Notes: generated by a model not told the origin, from the letters alone. Shown: positions 24,281-32,680, counted from the first letter of the stretch. The stretch is 64,000 nt of DNA from Nonomuraea jiangxiensis (GCF_900099965.1 NZ_FNDJ01000006.1:329320-393319); one strand, 5' to 3'. Translations and numbers: made by a program.

Positions 24281-24997
24281 ATGAGCATGGATTTCGCCCC
24301 GCCGAAATACGCCCAGGTCATGCGGACGATTCAGGACCGGATCGAGTCGGGCGAGTACGCGCCGGGTGACATGCTGCCGTCCGAGACTCAGTTGGTGCGC
24401 GAACTGGGCATGGGCCGCACTACCGTGGTTCGGGCACTCCAGACCCTGGCCATGCAGGGGTGGATCGAGCGCGAGCATGGGCGCGGCTCGTTCGTGAAGG
24501 GGCGTCCCGACAGCGGGGCCGATCGTGTCCGGCCGAGCCTGAGCACGGCGGAACAGGGTGAGAGCGCTGACAGCCTTGTTGAGGTGGCGCACGTTCCGGC
24601 CCCTCGGCATGTCGCTCGCCTCCTCAGTGTGGCCGAACGGACGCCGGTGGTCATGCGCAAGCGAGTGACTCGCCAGGGGGATGTCGCGTCGGCGGTGGAG
24701 ACGGTGTGGGTTCCGTTGGAGATCGCGGTGGGCACCGATCTGGACAAGCCGGAGCCGTTGCGGAACGGCATCCGCCGGCATCTTCAGGCGGTCAAGCATC
24801 TGCGGTTCGATCACATCACTGAGCGGCTGTCCGCGCGGAAGCCGACCAGGGAGGAAGCCGAGTTGCTGGGGTCGTCCAACCCGGTGCTCGGCGTGCTGGC
24901 GACCGTGCATGACCCGGCGGGTGCCGTGCTGCTGGCCATGAGCCTGGCGCTACCTGGCGGCCTGCATGAGCTTGAGGATGTCTTCAAGGTTAGCTAA
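24281..24997 (+). CDS. GntR-family repressor with UTRA domain (KorSA-like)
   Basis: 238 residues. N-terminal GntR winged helix: YAQVMRTIQDRIESGEYAPG, DMLPSETQLVRELGMGRTTV, VRALQTLAMQGWIEREHGRG, then SFVKG. From residue ~85 a UTRA-type effector domain (VMRKRVTRQGDVASAVETVW, FDHITERLSARKPTREEAEL). In pSAM2, KorSA of this type keeps the element integrated by repressing pra and tra; location just before the Pra-like and TraB genes supports the same role. Two further copies of the putative operator lie between this gene and pra. Confidence 0.85.
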   Translation: MSMDFAPPKYAQVMRTIQDRIESGEYAPGDMLPSETQLVRELGMGRTTVVRALQTLAMQGWIEREHGRGSFVKGRPDSGADRVRPSLSTAEQGESADSLVEVAHVPAPRHVARLLSVAERTPVVMRKRVTRQGDVASAVETVWVPLEIAVGTDLDKPEPLRNGIRRHLQAVKHLRFDHITERLSARKPTREEAELLGSSNPVLGVLATVHDPAGAVLLAMSLALPGGLHELEDVFKVS

Positions 24998-25023
24998 GTC
25001 TTACCCCATCCCTCCGCCATAAC

Positions 25024-25080
25024 CACTTGTGCGGACGAGTTGGCGGACTTACTCTCAACTCATGCGTACAAGTGGACGAG
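25024..25080 (+). promoter_or_regulatory. Operator pair upstream of the Pra-like gene
   Basis: CACTTGTGCGGACGAG (25024-25039) repeats the 24241 sequence almost exactly, and GTACAAGTGGACGAG (25066-25080) is a variant whose first half, ACAAGT, is the inverse of ACTTGT. Likely sites for the GntR repressor encoded at 24281. RBS GAGAGG precedes the ATG at 25118. Confidence 0.5.
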
Positions 25081-25117
25081 CGAATGACCGCTCTCCCCCG
25101 CTAACGAGAGGAACCAC

Positions 25118-25528
25118 ATGGCAATCCAGGGACCCATCCCGATCAGCTTCGACCAGGTCTTCCCGCACGGCTGTTTCCTCGTGGGTCAGGCCGAGCAGGT
25201 CAAGGACTTCGACGCCTCGACCAACGGCAGGACCGTCTACGCCAAGGACAAGACGACCGGACAGCCGGTCTGGCAGGTCCCGGTCATGGACGGCGACCCG
25301 ACCGTCAAGGCGTCCCAGAAGACGGTCGCGGTCAAGATCCTGTCCGAGACCGAACCCACCGCGCCGCCCGCCGTGCCCGGCCTCCCGATCACGCCCGTGG
25401 AGTTCGTCGGGATGACCGTCACGCCGTACGTCGGTCAGACCGGGCGGCTGGCTTACTCCATCCGGGCGACGGCGATGCGCCCGCCGCGCACCAAGCAGGC
25501 TCCCGTCGGCAAGGAGGCGGCGGCGTGA
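25118..25528 (+). CDS. Pra-like activator of AICE replication, integration and excision
   Basis: 136 residues. MAIQGPIPISFDQVFPHGCF, VKDFDASTNGRTVYAKDKTT, GQPVWQVPVMDGDPTVKASQ and VEFVGMTVTPYVGQTGRLAY match, from memory, the small conserved protein of streptomycete integrative elements named plasmid replication, integration and excision activator (Pra of pSAM2). Pra switches on repSA-xis-int. Its position after the korSA-like gene and its operator pair fits. The last codons overlap the next start by 4 nt. Confidence 0.7.
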   Translation: MAIQGPIPISFDQVFPHGCFLVGQAEQVKDFDASTNGRTVYAKDKTTGQPVWQVPVMDGDPTVKASQKTVAVKILSETEPTAPPAVPGLPITPVEFVGMTVTPYVGQTGRLAYSIRATAMRPPRTKQAPVGKEAAA

Positions 25529-25818
25529 ACTTCGGCCCCTACACCTACGTCACGCTCTCGATGGAGCCGGACGAGCCCACGCACGTGGATGTCTCCTTCT
25601 ACACGAGCGGCCTGCAGGCCCGATCCAGCGTGATCAACGAGCGCCGTCCGTCCCTGTCGATCATCAGCCGGGACGCCAAGGTCGCCGTCTCCACCACCGG
25701 AGCTGGGCCGGTCTCCAACGCCGACCTGGCCATCGCCCGCGAGATCTTCACCGCCGCCGCCCAGTACCTGGCCGACTGCGAGCGCCTGCACGCCGAACAC
25801 GACCAGACGGCGTCCTGA
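25525..25818 (+). CDS. Hypothetical AICE protein
   Basis: 97 residues from a GTG overlapping the previous stop (GTGA). YTYVTLSMEPDEPTHVDVSF and PSLSIISRDAKVAVSTTGAG suggest a beta-sheet N-terminal part; IAREIFTAAAQYLADCERLH a C-terminal helix. Conserved position next to pra in related elements is likely; function unknown. Confidence 0.6.
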   Translation: MNFGPYTYVTLSMEPDEPTHVDVSFYTSGLQARSSVINERRPSLSIISRDAKVAVSTTGAGPVSNADLAIAREIFTAAAQYLADCERLHAEHDQTAS

Positions 25819-25828
25819 CAGACAAGGC

Positions 25829-25862
25829 GGGGCCGCTGGAAGCGGCAACTTCCGGCGGCCCC
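25829..25862 (+). terminator. Hairpin between the pra and tra transcription units
   Basis: GGGGCCGC (25829-25836) pairs with GCGGCCCC (25855-25862) and the inner TGGAAG with CTTCC, giving a strong stem with a short loop just after the stop at 25818. It may attenuate transcription before traB. Confidence 0.6.
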
Positions 25863-25902
25863 TCGGTTCTCCCTGATCTCACTCACGAGAGGTTCCCAGC
25901 AT

Positions 25903-27327
25903 ATGTTCAAGCGGCTGCCTGGCGACGAGGCACGCAACCTCGTCACCACCACTCCCGACACGGCCGTCGTCTTCCGACCGGCCGTCATCCAGACCCCCGC
26001 CATCCTGACTCTGATCATCTTCGCCTGGCGTCTCCTCGCCGGACTCATCCGGCTCCTGTGGCGGCATCCCGTCGCCATGCTCGCGACGCTCACCCCCGTC
26101 GTCCTCACACTGCTGTACGGCTGGCAGACGGCGCTGCTGCTCACGGCACCCGCCCCGGCAGGTCTGGCGGCCTGGGCCCTGACCCACTGGACCAGCTTCG
26201 TCCGTCTGATCGGCTGGCGACTGCTGGCCTGGTGGCGGCTCGTCTGGGTCTACCGGCGGCACTGGCAACCCGTCATGATCGTCTCCGGTCTCGGCAGGCA
26301 CCTGTGGGGCCGTGACTACCTCCCCCGGCTCGGCAAGGTCACCTGCACCCCGTGGGCCGACCTCGTCGCCGTCCGCATGCTCAAAGGACAGTCGGTCAAG
26401 GACTGGGCCGATCGCCTCGACCACCTCGCCCAAGGGTTCGGCTCCGCGTCGTGCCGGGTGGCGCTGTCACGGGGCGGTCGTCTCACGCTCACCTTTCCCC
26501 GGCATGACCCGCTGGCCGAACGCATCCCGGCGCTTCCTGTGCCTGACTCGCCAACCGCAGGGCCGGTCGAGATCGGCAAGCAGGAAGACGGGCGGCCATG
26601 GCTGCTCAAGGTGCACGGCACACACGTCCTGGTCGCGGGCGCCACCGGGGCGGGCAAGGGTTCCATCATCTGGTCTGCCATCCGCGGGCTCCTCCCGGCC
26701 GTCCGCGCGGGCCTGGTCGAGATCTGGGCTCTGGATCCCAAGCTGATGGAACTGTCCTACGGACGTGCCCTGTTCGGCGACCGATACGCGGCCACCCCTG
26801 AAGACTGCGCCGATCTCCTCGACCAGGCCGTAAGCGTCATGCAGAAACGCGCTGCCCGCTTCGCCGGTATTCAGCGCTCCCACACCCCGACAGTGGATGA
26901 CCCCTTCGTGCTGGTCGTGGTCGACGAGGTCGCGTTCCTGACCGCCTACCAATCCGACAGAGAGCTGAGACGGCGGATCTCGGCCGCGCTGGCCACCCTC
27001 ACCACGCAGGGCCGCGCGGTGGGCGTGGGAGTCCTGGCGGCGCTCCAGGACCCCCGCAAGGAAGTCATGAACATCCGCAACCTGTTCCCCGACAAGATCG
27101 CACTCCGGCTGGACGAGTCCGAACAGGTGGACATGGTCCTCGGCGACGGCGCACGGGACCGGGGAGCACTGGCCGACCACATCTCACCCGTCCCCGGACT
27201 GGGTGCCGGCGTCGGCTACGTCCGGCTGGAAGCCTCGCCCGACCCGATCCGCGTCCGCGCGACCTACGTCTCCGACACCGACATCCGCGCCATGGCCGAC
27301 GCCTTCGCTGCCGGAGAGGACGTCTGA
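25903..27327 (+). CDS. traB: TraB/FtsK-SpoIIIE-type conjugative DNA translocase
   Basis: 474 residues. The N-terminal ~110 residues contain hydrophobic segments (AILTLIIFAWRLLAGLIRLL, PVAMLATLTPVVLTLLYGW) that anchor it in the membrane. The C-terminal ATPase has Walker A GATGAGKGS near residue 247 and Walker B VLVVVDEVAFL near 340, with the FtsK-like LTTQGRAVGVGVLAALQDPR. TraB-type proteins move double-stranded DNA between mycelial cells without a relaxase, the hallmark of actinomycete conjugation. GAGAGG lies 12 nt upstream of the ATG. Its stop overlaps the next start (TGATG). Confidence 0.93.
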   Translation: MFKRLPGDEARNLVTTTPDTAVVFRPAVIQTPAILTLIIFAWRLLAGLIRLLWRHPVAMLATLTPVVLTLLYGWQTALLLTAPAPAGLAAWALTHWTSFVRLIGWRLLAWWRLVWVYRRHWQPVMIVSGLGRHLWGRDYLPRLGKVTCTPWADLVAVRMLKGQSVKDWADRLDHLAQGFGSASCRVALSRGGRLTLTFPRHDPLAERIPALPVPDSPTAGPVEIGKQEDGRPWLLKVHGTHVLVAGATGAGKGSIIWSAIRGLLPAVRAGLVEIWALDPKLMELSYGRALFGDRYAATPEDCADLLDQAVSVMQKRAARFAGIQRSHTPTVDDPFVLVVVDEVAFLTAYQSDRELRRRISAALATLTTQGRAVGVGVLAALQDPRKEVMNIRNLFPDKIALRLDESEQVDMVLGDGARDRGALADHISPVPGLGAGVGYVRLEASPDPIRVRATYVSDTDIRAMADAFAAGEDV

Positions 27328-27527
27328 TGAAGGTCTGCTTCCACGGCACCGCCGAAGAGATCGAGCTGGTGGCAGGACGTTCGGTCCTCGTCATGCTCAC
27401 CGTCCGTGATCTACCTCGCGTGCGAGCGTTCGAGGTCTTCCACACCCGCATCAGCCGTCACCCATACGAGGGCCTCTACCGGCTGTGCGCCGAGCTGGCC
27501 GAGACGGAGGGCAGCGACCATGCGTGA
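27327..27527 (+). CDS. Small hypothetical AICE protein
   Basis: 66 residues, overlapping the traB stop by one base. MKVCFHGTAEEIELVAGRSV, FEVFHTRISRHPYEGLYRLC. Position between traB and repSA is the place of spread-type or accessory genes, but it has no membrane segment and no recognisable family. Confidence 0.6.
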   Translation: MKVCFHGTAEEIELVAGRSVLVMLTVRDLPRVRAFEVFHTRISRHPYEGLYRLCAELAETEGSDHA

Positions 27528-27669
27528 GCTCTCCTGCCTCCTGGACGGGCTGCGCTGCTCGGCCTGCCTGAGCGACAACACGCTCTGGCTGGACCTGGCG
27601 GCGGGCCTGGTCGAGTGCCGCGAGTGCGGCCAAGGCGCCCTCATCGACCACCATGGGGAGGAGCTGTGA
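27520..27669 (+). CDS. Tiny zinc-ribbon-like protein
   Basis: 49 residues from ATG 27520, overlapping the previous gene by 8 nt and the repSA start by 4 (GTGA). CSACLSDNTLWLDLAAGLVE followed by CREC makes a CxxC...CxxC pair spaced as in a zinc ribbon. Probably a real coupled small gene of the AICE core operon. Confidence 0.55.
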   Translation: MRELSCLLDGLRCSACLSDNTLWLDLAAGLVECRECGQGALIDHHGEEL

Positions 27670-29282
27670 CCTACGACCGCGCGCTGCCTCGCGCCGAACG
27701 ACTGGCCATGCCCCTGGCCCGCGACGTGGCCGAAGAGGTCGCCAAGCAGTACGGGGTGTGCATCCGGCCCGTCCCGCTCAAGCGGCTCGACACCCACACC
27801 GGCCTCTGGGAGATCATCGACGTCCCGTGCGGAGCCACCCTGGAGGCCAAGTGCCCACCGTGCGCCAAGCGCAACCGGCACCTGCGCATGGCCCAATGCC
27901 GGGAAGGCTGGCACCTCGACCAGGAGCCGACCATCACCCCGGACGAACCGAACGACGAACAACGCTGGCTGGTCGAGTTCCGCGCCGACGTCCAGGCCCA
28001 ACGCGACCAGGCCGACCAGGAAGGCCAGGACACCACCGACCTGGACGAGCTGATCGACGGGCTGGACGAGGAGATCAATGCGGCGGGCATGCGTGGCAAC
28101 GTCCTCGGCCGGACCGTCCCCAAACGCAACCGCTCGACCAAGCGGCGGCAGGATGCTCCCGAACTGCCCAAGCGCAAGATGATCAACTCCACGCTCGGGC
28201 GGACCTTCACCAGTTCGGACGGCAAGATCTACCGGCCTTCATTGTTCGTGACACTCACCCTCCCGTCCTACGGCAAGGTCAAGAACGGCGTTCCTGTCGA
28301 TCCCGACACCTACGACTACGCGCGGGCTGCCCGTGACGCGCTGCACTTCTCCAAGCTCATCGACCGCTTCGTGCAGAACCTGCGCCGCGTCGCTGGTTAC
28401 GACGTGCAGTACTTCGCCGCTGTGGAGCCTCAGAAGCGGCTCGCGCCGCACCTGCACATGGCCATCCGCGGAACCCTGCCACGCGCGGAAATCAAGCAGA
28501 TAGCCGCCGCCACCTACCACCAGGTCTGGTGGCCGGCGGCCGACCGGGTCGTCTTCGACGGTGACCACCTGCCCGTCTGGGAGGACGGCACGGGCTACCT
28601 CGACCCCAGCACGGGCGAGGTGCTGCCCACCTGGGACCAGGCGCTCGACCAGCTCGACACGGACGAGACGGCCGATCCCCTGCATGTGATCCGCTTCGGC
28701 GCCCAAGTGGACGTGCAAGGCGTGCTCGCGGGCAGCCCGGACGCCGACCAGTGCATCCGCTACCTGTCCAAGTACCTCACCAAGTCACTCGGTGACAGCC
28801 TCGACCCGGACGACCAGGCCCAGCGCGACCACGCCGCACGACTGGCTGAGGCGCTGCGCTTCGAACCCTGCTCCCCGGCCTGCCCGAACTGGCTGCGCTA
28901 CGGCGTCCAGCCCAAGGGCGCCAAGCCGGGCATGACTCCCGGCCAGTGCCGCAGCAAGGCGCACAAGCCCGACCACCTCGGCTACGCCGGACGCCGCGTC
29001 CTGGTCTCCCGCAAGTGGTCCAACAAGACCCTCGCCGAACACAAGCAGGACCGCCGCACCTGGGTCCTGGAAGCCCTCGGCCAACCTAACGAACCTACCG
29101 ACCCACACCGCTACGTCTGGAAACCCGTCCCGGCCGGAGACGCCAACATCGCACCGCTCGCCGTCCGCCTCCTCCGATCGGTCCACGAACGGCAACGCTG
29201 GCGAGCCCACCTCCGCGAACTGGAAGCCAGAGCAACCGGACAAGATCTTTCGGCAACCAAGGACACGGGGAGAGCCGCATGA
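27666..29282 (+). CDS. repSA: RepSA-type rolling-circle replication initiator
   Basis: 538 residues from a GTG coupled to the previous stop. A CxxC pair (CPPCAKRN) near residue 63 resembles a zinc finger. The HUH-type motif LAPHLHMAIRG near residue 260 supplies the metal-binding histidines, and YLSKYLTKS near residue 365 holds candidate catalytic Tyr/Lys. The C-terminal CSPACPNWLRYGVQPKGAKP is typical of RepSA of pSAM2-like elements. It nicks the plus origin when the AICE is excised so that it can be copied for transfer. The stop overlaps the xis ATG. The truncated copy at 15885 matches its last ~205 residues. Confidence 0.9.
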   Translation: MTYDRALPRAERLAMPLARDVAEEVAKQYGVCIRPVPLKRLDTHTGLWEIIDVPCGATLEAKCPPCAKRNRHLRMAQCREGWHLDQEPTITPDEPNDEQRWLVEFRADVQAQRDQADQEGQDTTDLDELIDGLDEEINAAGMRGNVLGRTVPKRNRSTKRRQDAPELPKRKMINSTLGRTFTSSDGKIYRPSLFVTLTLPSYGKVKNGVPVDPDTYDYARAARDALHFSKLIDRFVQNLRRVAGYDVQYFAAVEPQKRLAPHLHMAIRGTLPRAEIKQIAAATYHQVWWPAADRVVFDGDHLPVWEDGTGYLDPSTGEVLPTWDQALDQLDTDETADPLHVIRFGAQVDVQGVLAGSPDADQCIRYLSKYLTKSLGDSLDPDDQAQRDHAARLAEALRFEPCSPACPNWLRYGVQPKGAKPGMTPGQCRSKAHKPDHLGYAGRRVLVSRKWSNKTLAEHKQDRRTWVLEALGQPNEPTDPHRYVWKPVPAGDANIAPLAVRLLRSVHERQRWRAHLRELEARATGQDLSATKDTGRAA

Positions 29283-29470
29283 CCACGCGAGACGAGCTGC
29301 TGACCGTCCGCCAAGTCCTCGACGAGCTCGGCGGCGTCTCCCGCCGAACTTTCTACCGCTGGCGCGAGATCGGCAAGGCACCAGAGGGCATCCGCCTGCC
29401 CAACGGCGAACTCCGCATCTACCGCAGCGACCTCAACGCCTGGCTCCAATCCCTCAGGAGCACCGCATGA
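29279..29470 (+). CDS. xis: Excisionase (Xis), AlpA/MerR-like HTH
   Basis: 63 residues: LLTVRQVLDELGGVSRRTFY, RWREIGKAPEGIRLPNGELR, IYRSDLNAWLQSLRSTA. Nearly identical to the copy at 16501. Coupled to repSA and int by ATGA overlaps, so the three genes form the rep-xis-int operon switched on by the Pra-like activator. Needed with Int for excision. Confidence 0.92.
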   Translation: MTTRDELLTVRQVLDELGGVSRRTFYRWREIGKAPEGIRLPNGELRIYRSDLNAWLQSLRSTA

Positions 29471-30831
29471 CGACCTCCTACGACGTGAAGTTCTTCGAGA
29501 TCGCCCGCAACAAATCCAGCAAGACCCCGTCATACGTGGTCCGCTGGTCCGTCGCCCGGAAGCGCTCCTCCAAGACCTACCGAACCAAGGCCTTGGCCGA
29601 GAGCTTCCTCTCCGACCTGCGGCAAGCCGCCAAACGCGGTGAAGCGTTCGATGTGGACTCCGGGCTTCCGGCATCCATGCTCAAGGCCAAGGATGCCAGG
29701 AGCGTCCTGGAATTCGCCCAGGCGTTCATAGAGATGAAGTGGCCACACGCGGCGGCCAAGAGTAGAGACAGTATGTCCGACGCCCTCGCGACGGTCCTGC
29801 CTGCACTGACCGAGGAACGAGCGGGCCGCCCGGACGCTCGCGAGCTGCGCGTAGCTCTCCGCAAGTGCCTCCTTCTGCCCGAGGACAAGCGACCGAACGC
29901 CCTGCAGCAACACGCCGCTGCGGTGGCCTGGCTGAAAGCGGCCTCGCTCGACCTGGCAAGCCTGGAAGAGGCCAAGACAGTACGGCTCGCCCTCCACGCC
30001 CTGACCTTGTGCCTCGACGGCCAGGCCGCAGCCTCCACGACGATCGCCCGCAAGCGCGCTGTCTTCCATGCCCTCCTTGAGTACGCGGTGGAGCTGGAGG
30101 AGCTTTCGGCAAATCCGCTGCACAAGGTCAGGTGGAAGCCGCCCAAGACCACCGAGACGGTAGACCCGCGCGTCGTGGTGAATCCGCGCCAGGCGCAAGA
30201 GCTGCTGACCGCGGTGACCTACGTCGGACGACGCGGCAGAGGCCGGCGGCTGATGGCTCTCTTCGCCTGCATGTACTACGCCGCCCTACGCCCGGCCGAA
30301 GCGGTCGGCCTCCGCCTCCAGGACTGCCACCTGCCCGTCTCAGGCTGGGGACGGCTCACCATCGACGTATCCCGCCCAGAGGTCAACACCCAGTGGACCG
30401 ACAGCGGGGACGCCCACGAAGAACGCGGCCTCAAGCACCGGGGCAGACAGGACGTCCGCCCCGTTCCCATCCCGCCGGAGCTGGTCAAGATCCTCCGCGA
30501 GCACATCGCCGAGTACGGGGCCGCCAAGGACGGCCGGATCTTCCGCAGCGAGCGAGGCGGCGTCGTGGCCTCGACCGCCTACACCGAGGTCTGGCAGGAC
30601 GCCCGCCTCCTGGCATTCACGCCCGTCCAGGTCGCCTCTCCACTCGCCAAGCGCCCCTACGATCTCCGGCACGCGGCTGTCTCGCTCTGGCTCAACGCAG
30701 GTGTCTCAGCCCCGGACGTGGCCGAACGAGCGGGCCACGGCGTCGATGTTCTCCTGAGGGTCTACGCCAAGTGCATCGATGGCCAACAGGAGATCGCCAA
30801 CAAGCGGATCGGCGACGCCCTCACCGCATGA
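29467..30831 (+). CDS. int: Tyrosine-type site-specific integrase of the complete AICE
   Basis: 454 residues. Same layout as the integrase at 16689: N-terminal arm-binding part (FFEIARNKSSKTPSYVVRWS), core-binding domain, and catalytic domain with Arg in YYAALRPAEAVGLRLQDC, YDLRHAAVSLWLNAG, GHGVDVLLRVYAKC with the nucleophilic Tyr. It lies 221 bp from att3 in the 3' part of tRNA-Tyr. Divergence from the remnant A integrase is spread along the whole length, so these are related but separately arrived elements rather than a recent duplication. Confidence 0.94.
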   Translation: MTTSYDVKFFEIARNKSSKTPSYVVRWSVARKRSSKTYRTKALAESFLSDLRQAAKRGEAFDVDSGLPASMLKAKDARSVLEFAQAFIEMKWPHAAAKSRDSMSDALATVLPALTEERAGRPDARELRVALRKCLLLPEDKRPNALQQHAAAVAWLKAASLDLASLEEAKTVRLALHALTLCLDGQAAASTTIARKRAVFHALLEYAVELEELSANPLHKVRWKPPKTTETVDPRVVVNPRQAQELLTAVTYVGRRGRGRRLMALFACMYYAALRPAEAVGLRLQDCHLPVSGWGRLTIDVSRPEVNTQWTDSGDAHEERGLKHRGRQDVRPVPIPPELVKILREHIAEYGAAKDGRIFRSERGGVVASTAYTEVWQDARLLAFTPVQVASPLAKRPYDLRHAAVSLWLNAGVSAPDVAERAGHGVDVLLRVYAKCIDGQQEIANKRIGDALTA

Positions 30832-30884
30832 CCACGTCCCAACCGTCCCCAGAGCCCCGGCCGATCACCGGGGCTCTTCTTCTT

Positions 30885-30953
30885 GGCCGCGTATTGGCCG
30901 AAACCAGCAGCCGACCTGCGGAAACGTGCTCAAGATCATTGCACGTATATTGG
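30885..30953. promoter_or_regulatory. Candidate integrase arm sites (P arm) at att3
   Basis: GGCCGCGTATTGGCCG (30885-30900) and GATCATTGCACGTATATTGG (30934-30953). Positions relative to the core (about -165 and -110) match those at att2 (18139, 18194). Confidence 0.55.
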
Positions 30954-31013
30954 TGGACCAGCGACAACAGGCCACTCAGAGCGGCATCTGGCTGCACACC
31001 CCTGAAACGCAGA

Positions 31014-31033
31014 AGAGGCCCCGAAGGGCCTCT
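31014..31033 (-). terminator. tRNA-Tyr terminator
   Basis: On the minus strand AGAGGCCC-TTCG-GGGCCTCT followed by TCTGCGTTT, 17 bp after the tRNA 3' end. Stable tetraloop stem. Copied with the att core at att2 (and in a longer form at att1). Confidence 0.7.
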
Positions 31034-31049
31034 GAGCTGCACTTACTGC

Positions 31050-31134
31050 TGGTGGCAGGTGCAAGGTTCGAACTTGCGTAGGCTGAGCCGACGGTTTTAC
31101 AGACCGCTCCCTTTGGCCACTCGGGCAACCTGCC
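31050..31134 (-). tRNA. tRNA-Tyr (GTA)
   Basis: 85 nt including CCA. Minus-strand sequence begins GGCAGGTTGCCCGAGTGG and ends GCACCTGCCACCA; acceptor arms GGCAGGT/ACCTGCC pair fully, the T arm contains GTTCGAACC, the anticodon loop is CTGTAAA (anticodon GTA), and there is a long class II variable arm as in bacterial tRNA-Tyr. This is the intact chromosomal gene whose 3' 51 bp are the att core. From memory, the SLP1 element of Streptomyces uses the tRNA-Tyr gene as its attB. Confidence 0.95.
31052..31102. repeat. att3: attachment core inside tRNA-Tyr
   Basis: The 51-bp core identical to att1 and att2. It comprises the 3' half of the tRNA, from the anticodon loop to the T preceding the first acceptor base plus part of CCA. 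The tRNA 5' half at 31103-31134 is chromosomal. Confidence 0.9.
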
Positions 31135-31625
31135 GTGCCATCCGCTCTCGCGGCGACAGACAGAAGGATAGCGGACTTCCGAGGTGTACGTGACACCAGT
31201 TTGTCCGTACTGGATCATGGTTAGCGGCTGCGCCGAAACAGGGGGCGGCTGCGGCGTGTGAGTACTGGGGGGAAGGATGGGGTGGCGAGGGACGGGTCGG
31301 GGGCTTTGGTTAGGCCCAAGCGGCGGTGGGGCTGGGGTTGTGGAGCGGGTCGGGGCAGGGGGGTGGGTTGGGTGGTCCGGGGCGATCTTTAGGGTTTGGT
31401 GCCGGGGTGGGGGAATGTGGCGGCGGGTTAACCGCGTGATTGGTATCGATCCGTGTGAAACCGTAGGTGAGGTGTGAAACGGGATCCTTTGCTGTACACG
31501 GGTGGGCAAGGGGTTGGGGTCCTGCACAGCGCGCCGATGCTGGCTAGGCTCGTTCGCTGGGTCCACTCGCGTACGCCGGGAAGCAGGATCCGCAGGATGC
31601 TTTCGCAGCTGAGAGGATGGGTGTT
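31135..31625. other. Intergenic region between tRNA-Tyr and yajQ
   Basis: Holds the tRNA-Tyr promoter region on the minus strand (a TATCCT-like -10 about 30 bp upstream of 31134) and a G-rich stretch at 31260-31440. I see no supported gene here. Confidence 0.4.
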
Positions 31626-32117
31626 TTGGCCGATTCGTCTTTCGACATCGTCAGCAAGATCGACCGTCAGGAGGTCGACAACGCTCTGAACCAGACGGTC
31701 AAGGAGATCGGGCACCGCTTCGACTTCAAGGGCACCGGGGCGGCCATCAGCTGGTCCGGTCAGGACAACATCGAAATCAAGGCGAACAGCGAGGAGCGGG
31801 CGAACGCCGCACTCGACGTGTTCAAGGAGAAGGTGGTCAAGCGAGGGCTGTCCCTGAAGATCATCGATGCGGGCGAGCCCAAGTTGTCGGGCAAGGAATA
31901 CCGCATGCTGGTCAGCCTCAAGGAGGGTATCGACCAGGAGCACGCCAAGAAGATCTCCAAGATGATCCGCGACGAGGGTCCCAAGGGGGTCAAGGCGCAG
32001 ATTCAGGGCGAGGAGCTGCGAGTCAGCTCGAAGAAGAAGGATGACCTGCAGGATGTCATTTCTCTCCTCAAGGGGAAGGACCTGGACATCGCCCTGCAGT
32101 TTGTGAACTACAGGTAG
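31626..32117 (+). CDS. yajQ: YajQ-family nucleotide-binding protein
   Basis: 163 residues from TTG 31626; GAGAGG lies 9 nt upstream, while an ATG at 31617 has that sequence directly abutting it and is less likely. The family N-terminus [20 protein letters not shown] is preserved, as are [32 protein letters not shown] and [20 protein letters not shown]. YajQ proteins have two ferredoxin-like folds; in some bacteria they bind cyclic di-GMP. First core gene beyond the AICE hotspot; from memory, yajQ is next to the SLP1 attB site in S. coelicolor too. Confidence 0.93.
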   Translation: MADSSFDIVSKIDRQEVDNALNQTVKEIGHRFDFKGTGAAISWSGQDNIEIKANSEERANAALDVFKEKVVKRGLSLKIIDAGEPKLSGKEYRMLVSLKEGIDQEHAKKISKMIRDEGPKGVKAQIQGEELRVSSKKKDDLQDVISLLKGKDLDIALQFVNYR

Positions 32118-32680
32118 TGGAGCGGCGCGCGAGCCTGCGGCCGGCCTGCTTGGCTTCATGCTCCGATCTTGGGGCCGCGCCGCGCTTCACGTGCACGTAC
32201 GCGCCCTTCGAACCTTGTACGACATGCACACCGGGCCATGGATGCCGTCATGGGCGGGGTCCGCGATCGTTCGTGTGCGCTCTTGGGATTTGGGCCACTC
32301 CGGGACACGCGTGTACGTGTGTTGGCACTACGCGTGATCGGCCGTGTGGAGTGGCCCAGAGTCATCGTCGGTGTCGGTCCGCATCGCGCTGTTCACGCCT
32401 TCGCTGCTCAGTACGTACCGTGCTCCCGCTGTCGTCCTATCTGGCCTCCCTCGCAGGTGTTGGGCGAGATTTTGCTGTGGGAGGAGGGGACGTGTTGTTG
32501 GGCGTTCTAGCTTCGGGTTCCAGGGCTCGTGGGGGTCGGGGTGGGCCGGCGCGCTGATCGTGTTGTCAGGGGTGTTGTGGACGTTCCCTGGAACTGTGGC
32601 TGGGGGGATGGGGCGTTGAGTCGCGGTGCGTCCGGTGGGGCCGGCGGGGTTGGCGGGGTTGGATCGTAAGCTCATTAGTC
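32118..32680. other. Intergenic region, no gene seen
   Basis: 563 bp between yajQ and a Nudix gene. No convincing open frame, tRNA or clear repeat. The last 100 bp are G-rich and may include the promoter of the Nudix gene. Confidence 0.4.

Larger units (their letters stand above)
18357..31102 (+). mobile_element. Complete AICE (pSAM2/SLP1-type) integrated at tRNA-Tyr
   Basis: 12.7 kb between att2 and att3. It carries every module of an actinomycete integrative and conjugative element: GntR-type repressor (24281), Pra-like activator (25118), TraB DNA translocase (25903), small accessory genes, RepSA rolling-circle initiator (27666), Xis (29279) and Int (29467) beside attP. Cargo between 18.5 and 24.2 kb includes a candidate HEPN RNase gene of lower GC, a Nudix gene and a HTH/TPR regulator. 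Attachment is in the 3' half of tRNA-Tyr, which the element restores. Confidence 0.88.
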
